A DNA stretch of 64,000 bases from Siphonodentalium dalli. Taxonomy: Eukaryota > Mollusca > Scaphopoda > Gadilida > Siphonodentaliidae. Positions 33,955 through 47,095 of the stretch are shown here, piece after piece; position 1 is the first letter of the stretch; the number at the start of each line of letters is the position of its first letter. The translations under genes and the position numbers were made by a program. The stretch covers positions 33,914,918 through 33,978,917 of the forward strand of contig CP136062.1 in NCBI GenBank assembly GCA_032622095.1. Reading direction: 5' to 3'. The notes beneath the pieces are model-generated. The model ran no database searches. It was not told the DNA's origin and saw only the letters and a list, made by a program, of their open reading frames with translations.

Positions 33955-34116
33955 ATGCATGTACTTGTACAGGCTACTGGTATGCAAATGGAACAAATGC
34001 AAAACAAACTTGCATTCACTGGAATTAACGAACTCGAATATTCAGGTCACCACATAAACATAATTAGTCGAGTTCCTACAACAAAAACAAATGCTCGATA
34101 TCAAGCACAACATTAA
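33955..34116 (+). pseudogene. Short frame, possible continuation of the 29782 fragment
   Basis: ATG to TAA, 53 residues, containing GMQMEQMQNKLAFTGINELE. The pattern of a coiled-coil end followed by N-x-L-x-F-x-G-I-x-E resembles the junction to the RRM of L1-type ORF1 proteins. It lies just beyond the inverted-repeat element that ends the upstream frame. Short and unproven. Confidence 0.2.
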
Positions 34117-34920
34117 TTCGAGCAAGCCACATGGCTAGGAAAGTAAACATGCTGGAAAACAGAGTGCATATTTATCCGGATTCTTACTTGTTGATATCGC
34201 ATCGCACGCGTGGTCCACCACATCTTCTATGGGATTATCGTCTGACTTCCAGACACGTCGACATTGCATCCCGTCCAAAGCGTCTGCCGTCTGATATATC
34301 AGGACGGACACTATGCACATCAGAAAACACCATGGAGGTGGCTGTCAAAAAATAAAATAAATAAACAACGGGTGACAAATCATCAGAAAACACCATGCAG
34401 GTGGCTGTGTCAACACACACAAAACAAGAGGTGTGCACTCGAGTGCTAGCATACCCCCACCGTGGCAAATTCAACCCGCATTATCCGTAAACCCAACAAA
34501 TAAGATTTTTAACTTTAAAGGAAAATTCGGACTAATAATATCGATATGGTGTCACAAGAAGCTTGTACAGAAAAAAATATTCAAATTGGTTCATATTTGT
34601 TCGAATGATTGCAGAAACCCAAAAAAAGGGTAAAAAATTATACCTAACATTAACATCTAAGATGGCTTTTGAACCCATATTCGAAGAAACAAAAACAAAT
34701 GAATTCTAAGCCCGATTCGCACTAGGTTTGTATTTTAAGCCAATTCAGACATATATCAAGTTTGGTGGTGATCGGGACATCCTAACTTGAATTATCATCC
34801 AAAGTCAAAATAAGTCGAAAATGAAGTGTAATATTACGAAAAACAGTCTGAGCCAATCCCTAGCCGCATCATGTAGAGAGGGTATTGTGAGAAGCATGTA
34901 TACCAAAAATTATTGAAATC
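34117..34920. other. No recognised gene
   Basis: Holds a 29-bp near-duplicate (CATCAGAAAACACCATG...GGTGGCTGTC at 34317 and 34380). The ORF 34131-34355 begins with ATG, but its product matches nothing I know. Confidence 0.35.
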
Positions 34921-36735
34921 AGTGGCAAGTCGATGCCGCTTTGTTAAAGAAATTTAAAAAAATGTTGAAATGTTCTAAGTCGAAAGGGTTAATAATTCCG
35001 TAAACAAATAATTTTTTCGTCATCTATATACACTTTGCACATCTGCAATATGTGGGTAACAATACTCTGAAGTTTCAAATATCTACGATCAAAACTGTAG
35101 GAGGAGTTGATTACACATTACACCATGAAGGTATCCTCATACAGAAAAACAGAAAAATTATTAAAAAAAACAAGAGGTGGCATCAGAGATGCTGTGTCTC
35201 GTTTTCGGTGGCTTACCGCCAATTGGTGTGCATCAGTATCGGTAGACTAATTAATAGGTAAAATCGAAAAATGACTAATTAAGGGCCATAACTCCATCAA
35301 ATTTTATCGGGCCAGGCTGGTTTTCGAACTCGTCCGAAATATTCTTGGCAAGTGTGTCTATTCCAAATTTTAAACAAATCGGAGGACGTTTGTTGAAGTT
35401 ATCGCGCTAACGAGCTAAAAATTCACGAAAAATGACTAATTAAGGGCCATAACTCTATCAAATTTTATCGGACCAGGCAAGTTTTCGAACTCGTCCGAGA
35501 TATTCTTGGGAGACACCTATATACCAAATTTCAATCAAATTGGATAACGTTTGTTGAAGTTATCCGCTAACAAGCTCAAAATTCGTACAAAATGACTACT
35601 TAAGGACCATAACTCTATCAAATTTTATCGGACCAGGCCGGTTTTCGAACTCGTCCGAGATATTCTTGGGAGACATATATACCAAATTTCAATCAAATTG
35701 GATAACGTTTGTTGAAGTTATCGCGCTAACAAGCTGAAAATTCGTGAAAAATGACTAATTAAGGGCCATAACTCTATCAAATTTTATCGGACGAGGCCGG
35801 TTTTCAAACTCATCCGAGATATTCTTGGGAGACATCTATATACCAAAATTTCAATCAAATCGGATAACGTTTGTTGAAGTTATCGCGCTAACGAGCTGAA
35901 AATTCGTGAAAAATGACTAATTAAGGGCCATAACTCTATCAAATTTTATCGGACCAGGCCGGTTTTCGAACTCATCCGAGATATTCTTGGGAGACACCTA
36001 TATACCAAATTTCAATCAAATCGGATAACGTTTGTTGAAGTTATCGCGCTAACGAGCTGAAAATTCAAAGGGCCATAACTCTGTAATAAATGTGCGGACG
36101 AACCCGATTTTTTTTAATCCGTCAATAAACGTTGAGTTATAAGCAAAACACGTCGCCCGGCCGCCCACCCGCCCGCACACCCGCCCACCGCCCCTCATCA
36201 AACTATAAGTCGAGTTTTGGAAAAAAACCTCAACTAAAAATTCAAAGTCGAAAGGCCATAACAGGGAAAAATCATTGGATCAAACTCAAATTCGAACTTG
36301 ACCTGTATTTTGATATCATTGACTCACACAAAAACGGAATTTTCAATTGAACAGTCCAAACTTTAGTTATCATCCGGAAACCAAAGAAAAAGGAAGAAAA
36401 ATTGAATTTTCTAAGTCGAAAAAAGTCCATAACTCTATTTGCAATTAAAGGATCCAAACTTGAGATATCATCCGGAATCCGAAAAAGTTAAAAAATTTCT
36501 AAGTAAAAAAATGAGGCGTAACTTTAAAAAAGTCGGACCGAACCACAATTAGCATCATGTGGAGAGGCAGTCATAAGGAGATTGCATACGAAAAATTAGT
36601 GAAATCGGTTCATAGTTGTTCGAGTTATGAGGTCGAACGGACGGACGGACAGACAAACGGAGGGAGAAAGCGTGACGGACGGACGCAGTCAATCCAGTAT
36701 ACGCCCCATTTTCTTCGAAAGTGGGGGTATAATAA
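34921..36735 (+). mobile_element. Interspersed repeat with ~157-bp tandem units and GGAC tail
   Basis: The first ~210 bp match 6057-6260 (GTGGCAAGTCGATGCCGC..., CTGTAGGAGGAGTTGATTACAC). From 35265 to 36065 there are about five tandem units of ~157 bp (AATTAAGGGCCATAACTC, ATTTTATCGGACCAGGCCGG, TCGAACTCGTCCGAGATATTC, ATCGGATAACGTTTGTTGAA). A C/G-rich Pro-codon-like stretch (36150-36195) and CCATAACTC blocks follow. It ends in GGACGGACGGACAGAC and TACGCCCCATTTTCTTCG...GTGGGGGTATAATAA. Non-coding; probably a non-autonomous element. Confidence 0.65.
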
Positions 36736-37362
36736 ATAAATGGGGAACAAATCGAAAATGCTAAAATAGTAAATGTGAACACAACTTCATTTAAATAACT
36801 TTTGATGGTGACGATTCATACATAATGTCTTTGTAGGATAACATGTTACCCATACTCATTATTTTCAGATGAACAAAGCACGATGATTCTAGAACGGAAC
36901 TAGAGTTAAGAGTTTCCCACTGGGTCTAATGATGTCCCGCCCCGTCGTGAACAAAACACAAGTGATACAAGATCGGACAAAATTATGCATGTTGCAAACA
37001 TAATTATAAGTCGAAAAAGGAGGATATCCCCACTAACAATTCGGACGGCTCTTAATCGCATGTGCCCAGACTTCCATGGTAATACATATTCTTGTCAAGT
37101 TTCAATAACAATTGACAGGAAAATGTTGTAATATAGGCTCTTACAAAATTATGCTTGTTGAGAAAAGGGAGATATCTGCATATATATTAACAATCTCGGA
37201 AAAATTGCGTTCACGGACGTTTGTGAGCGAAATATTTTATGAGTTACACTTGTGTCCAAATGTATGAGTTATCAAAACGTGTTCTAACATTTGGTAGTTA
37301 CGTGCTCAGTTCGTTGTTCATATTAAAGAGCTTGTAATGTATTAATATTAATATTAATCATA
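36736..37362. other. No recognised feature
   Basis: AT-rich, short frames only. A 14-bp direct repeat TTAAAGAGCTTGTA at 37323 recurs just beyond the neighbouring MITE at 37740. Confidence 0.4.
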
Positions 37363-37743
37363 TTAACCCTTTCAGTGCCAGGTTCGATTTTTGTATCAAC
37401 CCATAGGTCGCCTCGCATATATAAGAGAATGCATTGGCCTAACAATTTTTCATCATTTGTTACAATTTTAATAATTTTTTCTTATATTCTTTAACAGACT
37501 TATTTTGTAGGTTTAGTGCCAGGGAATCTTACGTTTTTCATGGGCATCAAAATTATTACTATGAATACTTGGTGATAGTTTTGAGTTATAACATGCCCCT
37601 AAGGTTTTATCCAGTTTGTTTTTAAATTCGCTATAGCATGCTTAAACATACCCCAAAAAATCTATAAAAAAAATATTTAGAGCCGATTTTACAGACCGTA
37701 AATTAGGGCCGAGGAGATCGGCCCCTGGCACTGACAGGGTTAA
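37363..37743 (-). mobile_element. TTAA-flanked MITE, family A (copy 2, hairpin arm deleted)
   Basis: TTAA at 37363-37366 and 37740-37743; termini CCCTTTCAGTGCCAGG and CCTGGCACTGACAGGG. Inverse orientation to copies at 7668 and 61788. The palindrome is reduced to its inner loop and one arm (37402-37438). Confidence 0.9.
37402..37438. repeat. Half of the 69-bp palindrome
   Basis: ATAGGTCGCCTCGCATATAT... through GCATTGGC; the matching left arm and CCCTGTG lead are missing and the remainder joins CAACCC directly. Confidence 0.85.
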
Positions 37744-37946
37744 AGAGCTTGTATCCGTTTGTAATTAAGAGCTCTGGGGGGAAACTGTTTCACCAGAATC
37801 GATTCTATCGCTATTTCCGTTCCGACCCTATCGCTACATTTACTGATTTTTCAACCATTTTGAATGACAAAAATGTGAAAAATAAGGACAACATTCAGGA
37901 AAATTGTAAGTATATAGTTTTAAAATAGTTATCCACACATACGTCA

Positions 37947-38135
37947 ATGGATCTAGATCCAGGAAACATTCATTTCAATGTTCCACGATTGAAACACTCT
38001 CCATATCACATATTAATGTTAATTTTACATGATGATCAGTCATATTGTTTTGATAATTTTGCAAAACTTCATCTTAACCTTCGAAATAGTATGAAACAAG
38101 AGAGGATCTCGCCTGTTTCAATACGATTTATATAA
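37947..38135 (+). pseudogene. ORF fragment inside the 38-bp-TIR transposon
   Basis: ATG-started 62-residue frame beginning MDLDPGNIHFNVPRL. No family recognised. It lies upstream of the better supported fragments and could be the N-terminal region of the same protein, or noise. Confidence 0.25.
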
Positions 38136-38499
38136 TATTTGATCATATAAGTTAAATCTTGACACATCAAACTATTTGAAAAAGTAAAAATCAATCAGTA
38201 AAACGCGTAATTGTAAAGTAACACGTGGGTTCCGACTCTATAATTTTTGGTTCCGACTCTTTCTCACATCAAATTAATAGGTTCCGGTTCGATTGCCAGT
38301 TCAATTGACACGAAATTACTCTGATTTTGAGACAGAGTAATGCAATATTAATGGACATGTATAGCTTCAAAACTTATTTTGGACAACGTTGAAGCTTATA
38401 TATGTTTCTTGACTATTTGCGTCAAACATTTATACAGTTAAATTTCAACCGTAAGATCATCATTTGCAGATATTGTCTATAGTGACACACGTATATCTC

Positions 38500-39500
38500 T
38501 CTATTTATCCAGAGAATCAGATGCTATTATTGCAAGAAGAAGTTTGCCGTTGAGATATTTTGTAGATTCACATCCTGATGATGAACCTGTTGTTATTTTA
38601 TAGTGGGAGAAGATTATGTTGAGTCGTTGGGTAGAAACCATAGATACAAAATCGTAAATTTTTTGGGTGCAACAGAAGAAACTGAGACAGGGCGATGCAG
38701 AATTCGTGCTGAACGAAGAAAAAATGTCGCTTGAAGTTGTCTGCGGCAGAATTTCATCTATTTAATACTAAGTCCATGCATGTACCAACGTTTCAAAAAA
38801 GAACACGCCAGTGAATGATGTTCATGCCGGGAGGTCATTATTTACCGACACGATTGACTCCAATATGGATATAGATTGCTGCGATTCAGTTAAAGTGATA
38901 TCTGCGACATTGGACGAGATAACTGGCCTCTTACCAGAAACAATACACCATTTAAACGACGCAGATAGGTTTCCAGACTGGATGCCTTTTCTTCGACAAT
39001 TAGCCTCGGGGACATTCCCGATAAATAATGTCTCTTTTCAGCTATTTCTAGTTGTACGATTTCTTGAATCAGAGGGTGCAACAAGCATGCCGTTCTGACA
39101 ACAGACTATTTCAATCCGAATTCATTCGGTTTATGGGACGGCCGAAATGTGCTGATACAAAAGATGACCGAATTAGTTTTGTGTGCCCCAGTTTAAAAAC
39201 ACTTAGGACATAATTAAATTCTTCAGAGAGTGAATGCAACAAACCCGGAATCATTGGTCAAAATATAGAACATTTCAAAAGTGCAGCCACAAACGATGTC
39301 TCGCGCGTATAACATTTGTTTGGACGGGAAAAAGATTGCAATGGGCTTTGGGACACAGCTTCGAGAGGTTGATTTATTCGGGCACAACTTTGGCGGGCGT
39401 GCTGATTGCAGCTGGTGTGGTGAAGGTGTTTACGGATAAATCAAGTAAGAACACCGAGTACTCCAGGCTCAACATCGCGCCACCGATTGCAGGATAAATT
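38500..39500 (+). pseudogene. Decayed ORF of an uncharacterised transposon-associated family
   Basis: Protein-like fragments follow one another in changing frames: ARRSLPLRYFVDSHPDDE (about 38535-38590); YVESLGRNHRYKIVNFLGAT with a downstream GRCRIRAERRK (about 38605-38725); a ~95-residue piece with LPETIHHLNDADRFPDWM and NNVSFQLFLVVRFLE (38811-39098); FIRFMGRPK followed by RISFVCPSLKTLR (about 39105-39210); and MSRAYNICLDGKK followed by REVDLFGHN (about 39296-39390). I have the impression of a recurring, unnamed invertebrate family with FIRFM, CPS..LR and DGKK...VDLFG motifs, but cannot verify it. Several stops and frameshifts make it a pseudogene. Confidence 0.5.
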
Positions 39501-40299
39501 CTGAAGGGAAAATATTCAAAAGTTTTAGAGGCAACCTTTATAATATGAATTCAAAAGCCATAGACGTCCAAAAGGACCATAATCTCATTGCGCTATTCAA
39601 TATACATTGGTGGCCATTTATGTTACCCGTTCTGTGCTGTAATTGTGTGTCATAACTGACAAAATAAGGCTGAGCAGCCTGATAAAACAAACGTCGATTG
39701 AATAGAAACTGCGTCTTTAGAAGGACGATAGAATCGATCTAGAACATGAAAATCACAAATTAGTCGGAACATTTTTCACTATTTTTGACGGTTCATTTCA
39801 ATTATTATTCTGCTGCGGGAATCTTGAGAGATGGTTTCATTATACACTGCCACCATCCTGGTATACGCCCTGATCATTTCCGACTGGATTTACAGGCGAA
39901 TAGACCAAATTTGCAGCGTTGAATGATACATTGATTTTACATAGGAAATTCACACGATCGAGTTGTATGGTCTACATGTGTGGATATATGCACATAACAC
40001 AACATCAATTGCATAAATATTATTACTGAATGGCTATAAACCTTTCATACATCAATAATAATAGTTTAAAACTTAACTTTGTGTCATCTTTTTGCGAAAA
40101 TGGCGCTAAAAACTTTCTAGAAAAAATCGAAATGGAGTTGGATCTCAACGCCAATAGAAACGGAACAAACGGGCGATAGAATCGATCCTGGTGAAACAGT
40201 TTCCCCCCAGTGAAGAGGTTAGTTAAAAAAACACTAAAATATTAATCGCCACTGAGATATACATGTAGCAGATGTGTACATTGTATTTGTCCTTATACA

Positions 40300-40500
40300 T
40301 GAACATTGCCTCACTGTGTTGCAAGTATAGTAGTTCTTAATTCATGAACACTTTGCATCACTATATTGATAGTTTGCCTCACTATGTTTGGACAGTACAA
40401 TGACTCATAGCACATGGACACTTTGCCTCACTAACTTTGGACAGTATAGTATATACCTCTTGATTCATGGACACTTTTCCTCATTGTCTTTGGACACAAA
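40300..40500. repeat. ~60-bp tandem repeat
   Basis: Four units containing CATGGACACTTTGCCTCACT followed by TTTGGACAGTATAGTA. Confidence 0.7.
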
Positions 40501-41355
40501 AAGTCCATATTGATGTTCTGCTTTTCAGAGAGAAAACCTCATACACGTTCGCTTTGTAAATTTCTATCTCCATATTAGGAGCTTACCCAGATAGCATGAC
40601 TACGTTGGGCCAACGTTGGCATAATGTCGGCACGGTTGGCATTAGGTTTGGTTGGGCTGACGTTGTTGGCCCTTGGTTGGCCCAACGTATTTCTCCCAAC
40701 CGTTGGAAATATAACGTTGGCCCAACATTGGGCCAACGCGAACATGCCAACGGAACTATCTGCAGTAAAATGGTTGTGTTGGCGTGGTTGGCCCACCGTA
40801 TTCCTCCCAACCGTCGGAATTATAACGTTATTGGCCCTTGGTTGACCCCAATTAAGGTATTCCTCCCATGCAACAGTTGGAATTATAAAGTTGGTTCAAT
40901 GTTGGGCCAACGCTAACAGCTTCATGGTAGTCCAATTACATATAGCGTACATGTGATACACCTCAATGGTATGCCGATGCGTTATGTTCCGTAAACACAC
41001 GTACAATCATTGCTGACACAATATACCGGTATGCAACGATATGTAGTAAAATACATTGGATGGTGTCGGTTGGTATAACTTTGGCCCAACATTTTAATGC
41101 CAATGTAAATGACGTAGAAAGTTCTGACGTCAAACTCTACGTGCATGCACAACGGATCAGGCGTCTGCTTTTCTTATTGCGCGCTTTGTTCTGGTTCTAG
41201 TTCAGGGCAGCGGCTATTCGCCATCGGATGGCAAATAGCGATTCTACCGATATGCGCTATTTGCCATCCGATGGTATTTTAAATAAAAGAAAACATATCA
41301 TATCATCACAATACGCTATTATAACGAGGATTCCTACCGCCTTCGTGATCATTAG

Positions 41356-44300
41356 GCCCAGTTGACCGTCGGTTGACCACCTACGGATATCATGGGGGGA
41401 TGGCAAATAAGAAATCGACAAATTTTGAAGGAAATTTCGTATAGTTTGAACAATTAGTGGCACAAGCTGTCGCTATATGGCCACATAATCACCATTTGTA
41501 CCCGCCTTACTGAAAACCCGGACCAGTTGACCGTCGGTTGACCACCCACAGATATCCTGGGGGGATGGCAAATAAGAAATCGACAAATTTTGAAGGAAAT
41601 TTCGTATAGTTTGAACATTTAGTGGCACAAGCTGTCGATATATGGCCACATAATCATCATTTGTACCCGCCTTACTGAAAACCCGGACCAGTTGACCGTC
41701 GGTTGACCACCTACATATATCATGGGGGGATGGCAAATAAGAAATCGACAAATTTTGAAGGAAATTTCGTATAGTTTGAACATTTAGTGGCACAAGCTGT
41801 CGCTATATGGCCACATAATCACCATTTGTATCCGCCTTACTGAAAACCCGGACCAGTTGACCGTCGGTTGACCACCCACAGATATCCTGGGGGGATGGCA
41901 AATAAGAAATCGACAAATTTTGAAGGAAATTTCGTATAGTTTGAACATTTAGTGGCACAAGCTGTCGCTATATGGCCACATAATCACCATTTGTACCCGC
42001 CTTACTGAAAACCCGGACCAGTTGACCGTCGGTTGACCACCCACAGATATCCTGGGGGGATGGCAAATAAGAAATCGACAAATTGTGAAGGAAATTTCGT
42101 ATAGTTTGAACATTTAGTGGCACAAGCTGTCGCTATATGGCCACATAATCACCATTTGTACCCGCCTTACTGAAAACCCGGACCAGTTGACCGTCGGTTG
42201 ACCACCCACAGATATCCTGGGGGGATGGCAAATAAGAAATCGACAAATTTTGAAGGAAATTTCGTATAGTTTGAACATTTAGTGGCACAAGCTGTCGCTA
42301 TATGGCCACATAATCACCATTTGTACCCGCCTTACTGAAAACCCGGACCTGTTGTGACCGTCGGTTGACCACCCACAGATATCCTGGGGGGATGGCAAAT
42401 AAGAAATCGACAAATTTTGAAGGAAATTTCGTATAGTTTGAACATTTAGTGGCACAAGCTGTCGCTATATGGCCACATAATCACCATTTGTACCCGCCTT
42501 ACTGAAAACCCGGACCAGTTGACCGTCGGTTGACCACCCACAGATATCCTGGGGGGATGGAAAATAAGAAATCGACAAATTTTGAAGGAAATTTCGTATA
42601 GTTTGAACATTTAGTGGCACAAGCTGTCGCTATATGGCCACATAATCATCATTTCTACCCGCCTTACTGAAACCCAGACCAGTTGACCGTCGGTTGACCA
42701 CCTACAGATATCATGGGGGATGGCAAATAAGAAATCGACAAATTTTGAAGGAAATTTCGTATAGTTTGAACATTTAGTGGCACAAGCTGTCGCTATATGG
42801 CCACATAATCACCATTTGTACCCGCCTTACTGAAAACCCGGACCAGTTGACCGTCGGTTGACCACCCACAGATATCCTGGGGGGATGGCAAATAAGAAAT
42901 CAACAAATTTTGAAGGAAATTTCGTATAGTTTGAACATTTAGTGGCACAAGCTGTCGCTATATGGCCACATAATCACCATTTGTACCCGCCTTACTGAAA
43001 ACCCGGACCAGTTGACCGTCGGTTGACCACCCACATATATCCTGGGGGGATGGCAAATAAGAAATCGACAAATTTTGAAGGAAATTTGTATAGTTTGAAC
43101 ATTTAGTGGGACAAGCTGTCGCTATATGGCCACATAATCACCATTTGTACCCGCCTTACTGAAAACCCGGACCAGTTGACCGTCGGTTGACAACCCACAG
43201 ATATCCTGGGGGGATGGCAAATAAGAAATCGACAAATTTTGAAGGAAATTTTGTATAGTTTGAACATTTAGTGGCACAAGCTGTCGCTATATGGCCACAT
43301 AATCATCATTTGTACCCGCCTTACTGAAAACCCGGACCAGTTGACCGTCGGTTGACCACCTACATATATCATGGGGGATGGCAAATAAGAAATCGACAAA
43401 TTTTGAAGGAAATTTTGTATAGTTTGAACATTTAGTGGCACAAGCTGTCGCTATATGGCCACATAATCATCATTTGTACCCGCCTTACTGAAAACCCGGA
43501 CCAGTTGACCGTCGGTTGACCACCTACAGATATCATGGGGTGATGGCAAATAAGAAATCGACAAATTTTGAAGGAAATTTCGTATAGTTTGAACATTTAG
43601 TGGCACAAACTGTCGCTATATGGCCACATAATCACCATTTGTACCCGCCTTACTGAAAACCCGGACCAGTTGACCGTCGGTTGACCACCCACAGATATCC
43701 TGGGGGATGGCAAATAAGAAATCGACAAATTTTGAAGGAAATTTCGTATAGTTTGAACATTTAGTGGCACAAGCTGTCGCTATATGGCCACATAATCATC
43801 ATTTGTACCCGCCTTACTGAAAACCCGGACCAGTTGACCGTCGGTTGACCACCTACAGATATCATGGGGGGATGGCAAATAAGAAATCGACAAATTTTGA
43901 AGGAAATTTCGTATAGTTTGAACATTTAGTGGCACAAGCTGTCGCTATATGGCCACATAATCACCATTTGTACCCGCCTTACTGAAAACCCGGACCAGTT
44001 GACCGTCGGTTGACCACCCACAGATATCCTGGGGGGATGGCAAATAAGAAATCGACAAATTTTGAAGGAAATTTCGTATAGTTTGAACATTTAGTGGCAC
44101 AAGCTGTCGCTATATGGCCACATAATCACCATTTGTACCCGCCTTACTGAAAACCCGGACCAGTTGACCGTCGGTTGACCACCCACAGATATCCTGGGGG
44201 GATGGCAAATAAGAAATCGACAAATTTTGAAGGAAATTTCGTATAGTTTGAACATTTAGTGGCACAACCTGTCGCTATATGACCACATAATCACCATTTG

Positions 44301-44940
44301 TACCCGCCTTACTGAAAACCCGGACCAGTTGACCGTCGGTTGACCACCTACATATATCATGGGGGGATGGCAAATAAGAAATCGACAAATTTTGAAGGAA
44401 ATTTCGTATAGTTTGAACATTTAGGTAATCACCATTTGTACCCGCCTTACTGAAAACCCGGACCAGTTGACCGTCGGTTGACCACCCACAGATATCCTGG
44501 GGGGATGGCAAATAAGAAATCGACAAATTTTGAAGGAAATTTCGTATAGTTTGAACATTTAGTGGCACAAGCTGTCGCTATATGGCCACATAATCACCAT
44601 TTGTACCCGCCTTACTGAAAACCCGGACCAGTTGACCGTCGGTTGACCACCCACAGATATCCTGGGGGGATGGCAAATAAGAAATCGACAAATTTTGAAG
44701 GAAATTTCATATAGTTTGAACATTTAGTGGCACAAGCTGTCGCTATATGGCCACATAATCACCATTTGTACCCGCCTTACTGAAAACCCGGACCAGTTGA
44801 CCGTCGGTTGACCACCCACAGATATCCTGGCAAATAAGAAATCGACAAATTTTGAAGGAAATTTCGTATAGTTTGAACATTTAGTGGCACAAGCTGTCGC
44901 TATATGGCCACATAATCACCATTTGTACCCGCCTTACTGA
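41356..44940 (-). repeat. 165-bp satellite array, block 1 (about 21.7 units)
   Basis: The string GGACCAGTTGACCGTCGG recurs at 41521, 41686, 41851, 42016 and 42181, i.e. every 165 bp, with a +2 unit near 42346, a shortened unit near 44425 and another near 44830. Units differ by only a few substitutions. Open frames such as the one at 41473-41793 arise because 165 is a multiple of 3. Confidence 0.95.
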
Positions 44941-47095
44941 TATATGTGGGTGGTCAACCGACGGTCAACTGGTCCGGGTTTTCAGTAAGGCGGGTACAAA
45001 TGGTGATTATGTGGCCATATGGCGACAGCTTGTGCCACTAAATGTTCAAACTATACGAAATTTCCTTCAAAATTTGTCGATTTCTTATTTGCCATCCCCC
45101 CAGGATATCTGTGGGTGGTCAACCGACGGTCAACTGGTCCGGGGTTTCAGTAAGGCGGGTACAAATGGTGATTATGTGGCCATATAGCGACAGCTTGTGC
45201 CACTAAATGTTCAAACTATACGAAATTTCCTTCAAAATTTGTCGATTTCTTATTTGCCATCCCCCAGGATATATGTGGGTGGTCAACCGACGGCAACTGG
45301 TACGTGTTTTCAGTAAGGCGGGTACAAATGGTGATTATGTGGCCATATAGCGACAGCTTGTGCCACTAAATGTTCAAACTATACGAAATTTCCTTCAAAA
45401 TTTGTCGATTTCTTATTTGCCATCCCCCCCATGATATCTGTAGGTGGTCAACCGACGGTCAACTGGTCCGGGTTTTCAGTAAGGCGGGTACAAATGATGA
45501 TTATGTGGCCATATAGCGACAGCTTGTGCCACTAAATGTTCAAATTATACGAAATTTCCTTCAAAATTTGTCGATTTCTTATTTGCCATCCCCCCAGGAT
45601 ATCTGTGGGTGGTCAACCGACGGTCAACTGGTCCGGGTTTTCAGTAAGGCGGGTAAAAATGGTGATTATGTGGCCATATAGCGACAGCTTGTGCCACTAA
45701 ATGTTCAAACTATACGAAATTTCCTTCAAAATTTGTCGATTTCTTATTTGCCATCCCCCCAGGATATCTGTGGGTGGTCAACCGACGGTCAACTGGTCCG
45801 GGTTTTCAGTAAGGCGGGTACAAATGGTGATTATGTGGCCATATAGCGACAGCTTGTGCCACTAAATGTTCAAACTATACGAAATTTCCTTCAAAATTTG
45901 TCGATTTCTTATTTGCCATCCCCCCAGGATATCTGTGGGTGGTCAACCGACGGTCAACTGGTCCGGGTTTTCAGTAAGGCGGGTAAAAATGGTGATTATG
46001 TGGCCATATAGCGACAGCTTGTGCCACTAAGTGTTCAAACTATACGAAATTTCCTTCAAAATTTGTCGATTTCTTATTTGCCATCCCCCATGATATCTGT
46101 AGGTGGTCAACTGGTCCGGGTTTTCAGTAAGGCGGGTACAAATGATGATTATGTGGCCATATAGCGACAGCTTGTGCCACTAAATGTTCAAACTATACGA
46201 AATTTCCTTCAAAATTTGTCGATTTCTTATTTGCCATCCCCCAGGATATATGTGGGTGGTCAACCGACGGCAACTGGTACGTGTTTTCAGTAAGGCGGGT
46301 ACAAATGGTGATTATGTGGCCATATAGCGACAGCTTGTGCCACTAAATGTTCAAACTATACGAAATTTCCTTCAAAATTTGTTGATTTCTTATTTGCCAT
46401 CCCCCATGATATCTGTAGGTGGTCAACTGGTCCGGGTTTTCAGTAAGGCGGGTACAAATGATGATTATGTGGCCATATAGCGACAGCTTGTGCCATAAAA
46501 TGTTCAAACTATACGAAATTTCCTTCAAAATTTGTCGATTTCTTATTTGCCATCCCCCCAGGATATCTGTGGGTGGTCAACCGACGGTCAACTAGTCCGG
46601 GTTTTCAGTAAGGCGGGTACAAATGGTGATTATGTGGCCATATAGCGACAGCTTGTGCCACTAAATGTTCAACTATACGAAATTTCCTTCAAAATTTGTC
46701 GATTTCTTATTTGCCATCCCCCCAGGATATCTGTGGGTGGTCAACCGACGGTCAACTGGTCCGGGTTTTCAGTAAGGCGGGTACAAATGGTGATTATGTG
46801 GCCATATAGCGACAGCTTGTGCCACCAAATGTTCAAACTATACGAAATTTCCTTCAAAATTTGTCGATTTCTTATTTGCCATCCCCCCCCCATGATATCT
46901 GTAGGTGGTCAACCGACGGTCAACTGGTCCGGGTTTTCAGTAAGGCGGGTACAAATGATGATTATGTGGCCATATAGCGACAGCTTGTGCCACTAAATGT
47001 TCAAACTATACGAAATTTCCTTCAAAATTTGTCGATTTCTTATTTGCCATCCCCCCAGGATATCTGTAGGTGGTCAACCGACGGTCAACTGGGCC
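44941..47095 (+). repeat. 165-bp satellite array, block 2 (about 13 units), opposite orientation
   Basis: The junction is CCGCCTTACTGA|TATATGTGGGTGG at about 44940, after which the units are complements of block 1 to about 47095. Same variant classes as block 1. Confidence 0.95.

Larger units (their letters stand above)
37774..40210 (+). mobile_element. DNA transposon with 38-bp terminal inverted repeats
   Basis: CTGGGGGGAAACTGTTTCAC at 37774 continues to 37811 and is matched by its complement at 40173-40210 with one mismatch in 38. Just outside, AAGAG occurs on both sides (two bases from each TIR), a possible 5-bp target duplication with ends C(T/A)CTGGGGGG. The 2.44 kb interior holds decayed coding fragments on the + strand (next entries). 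I cannot assign a superfamily. Confidence 0.85.

Noticed and set aside
34131-34355. 74-residue + strand frame starting with ATG
   Set aside because: No motif, mirrored by equally long minus-strand frames, no splice context.
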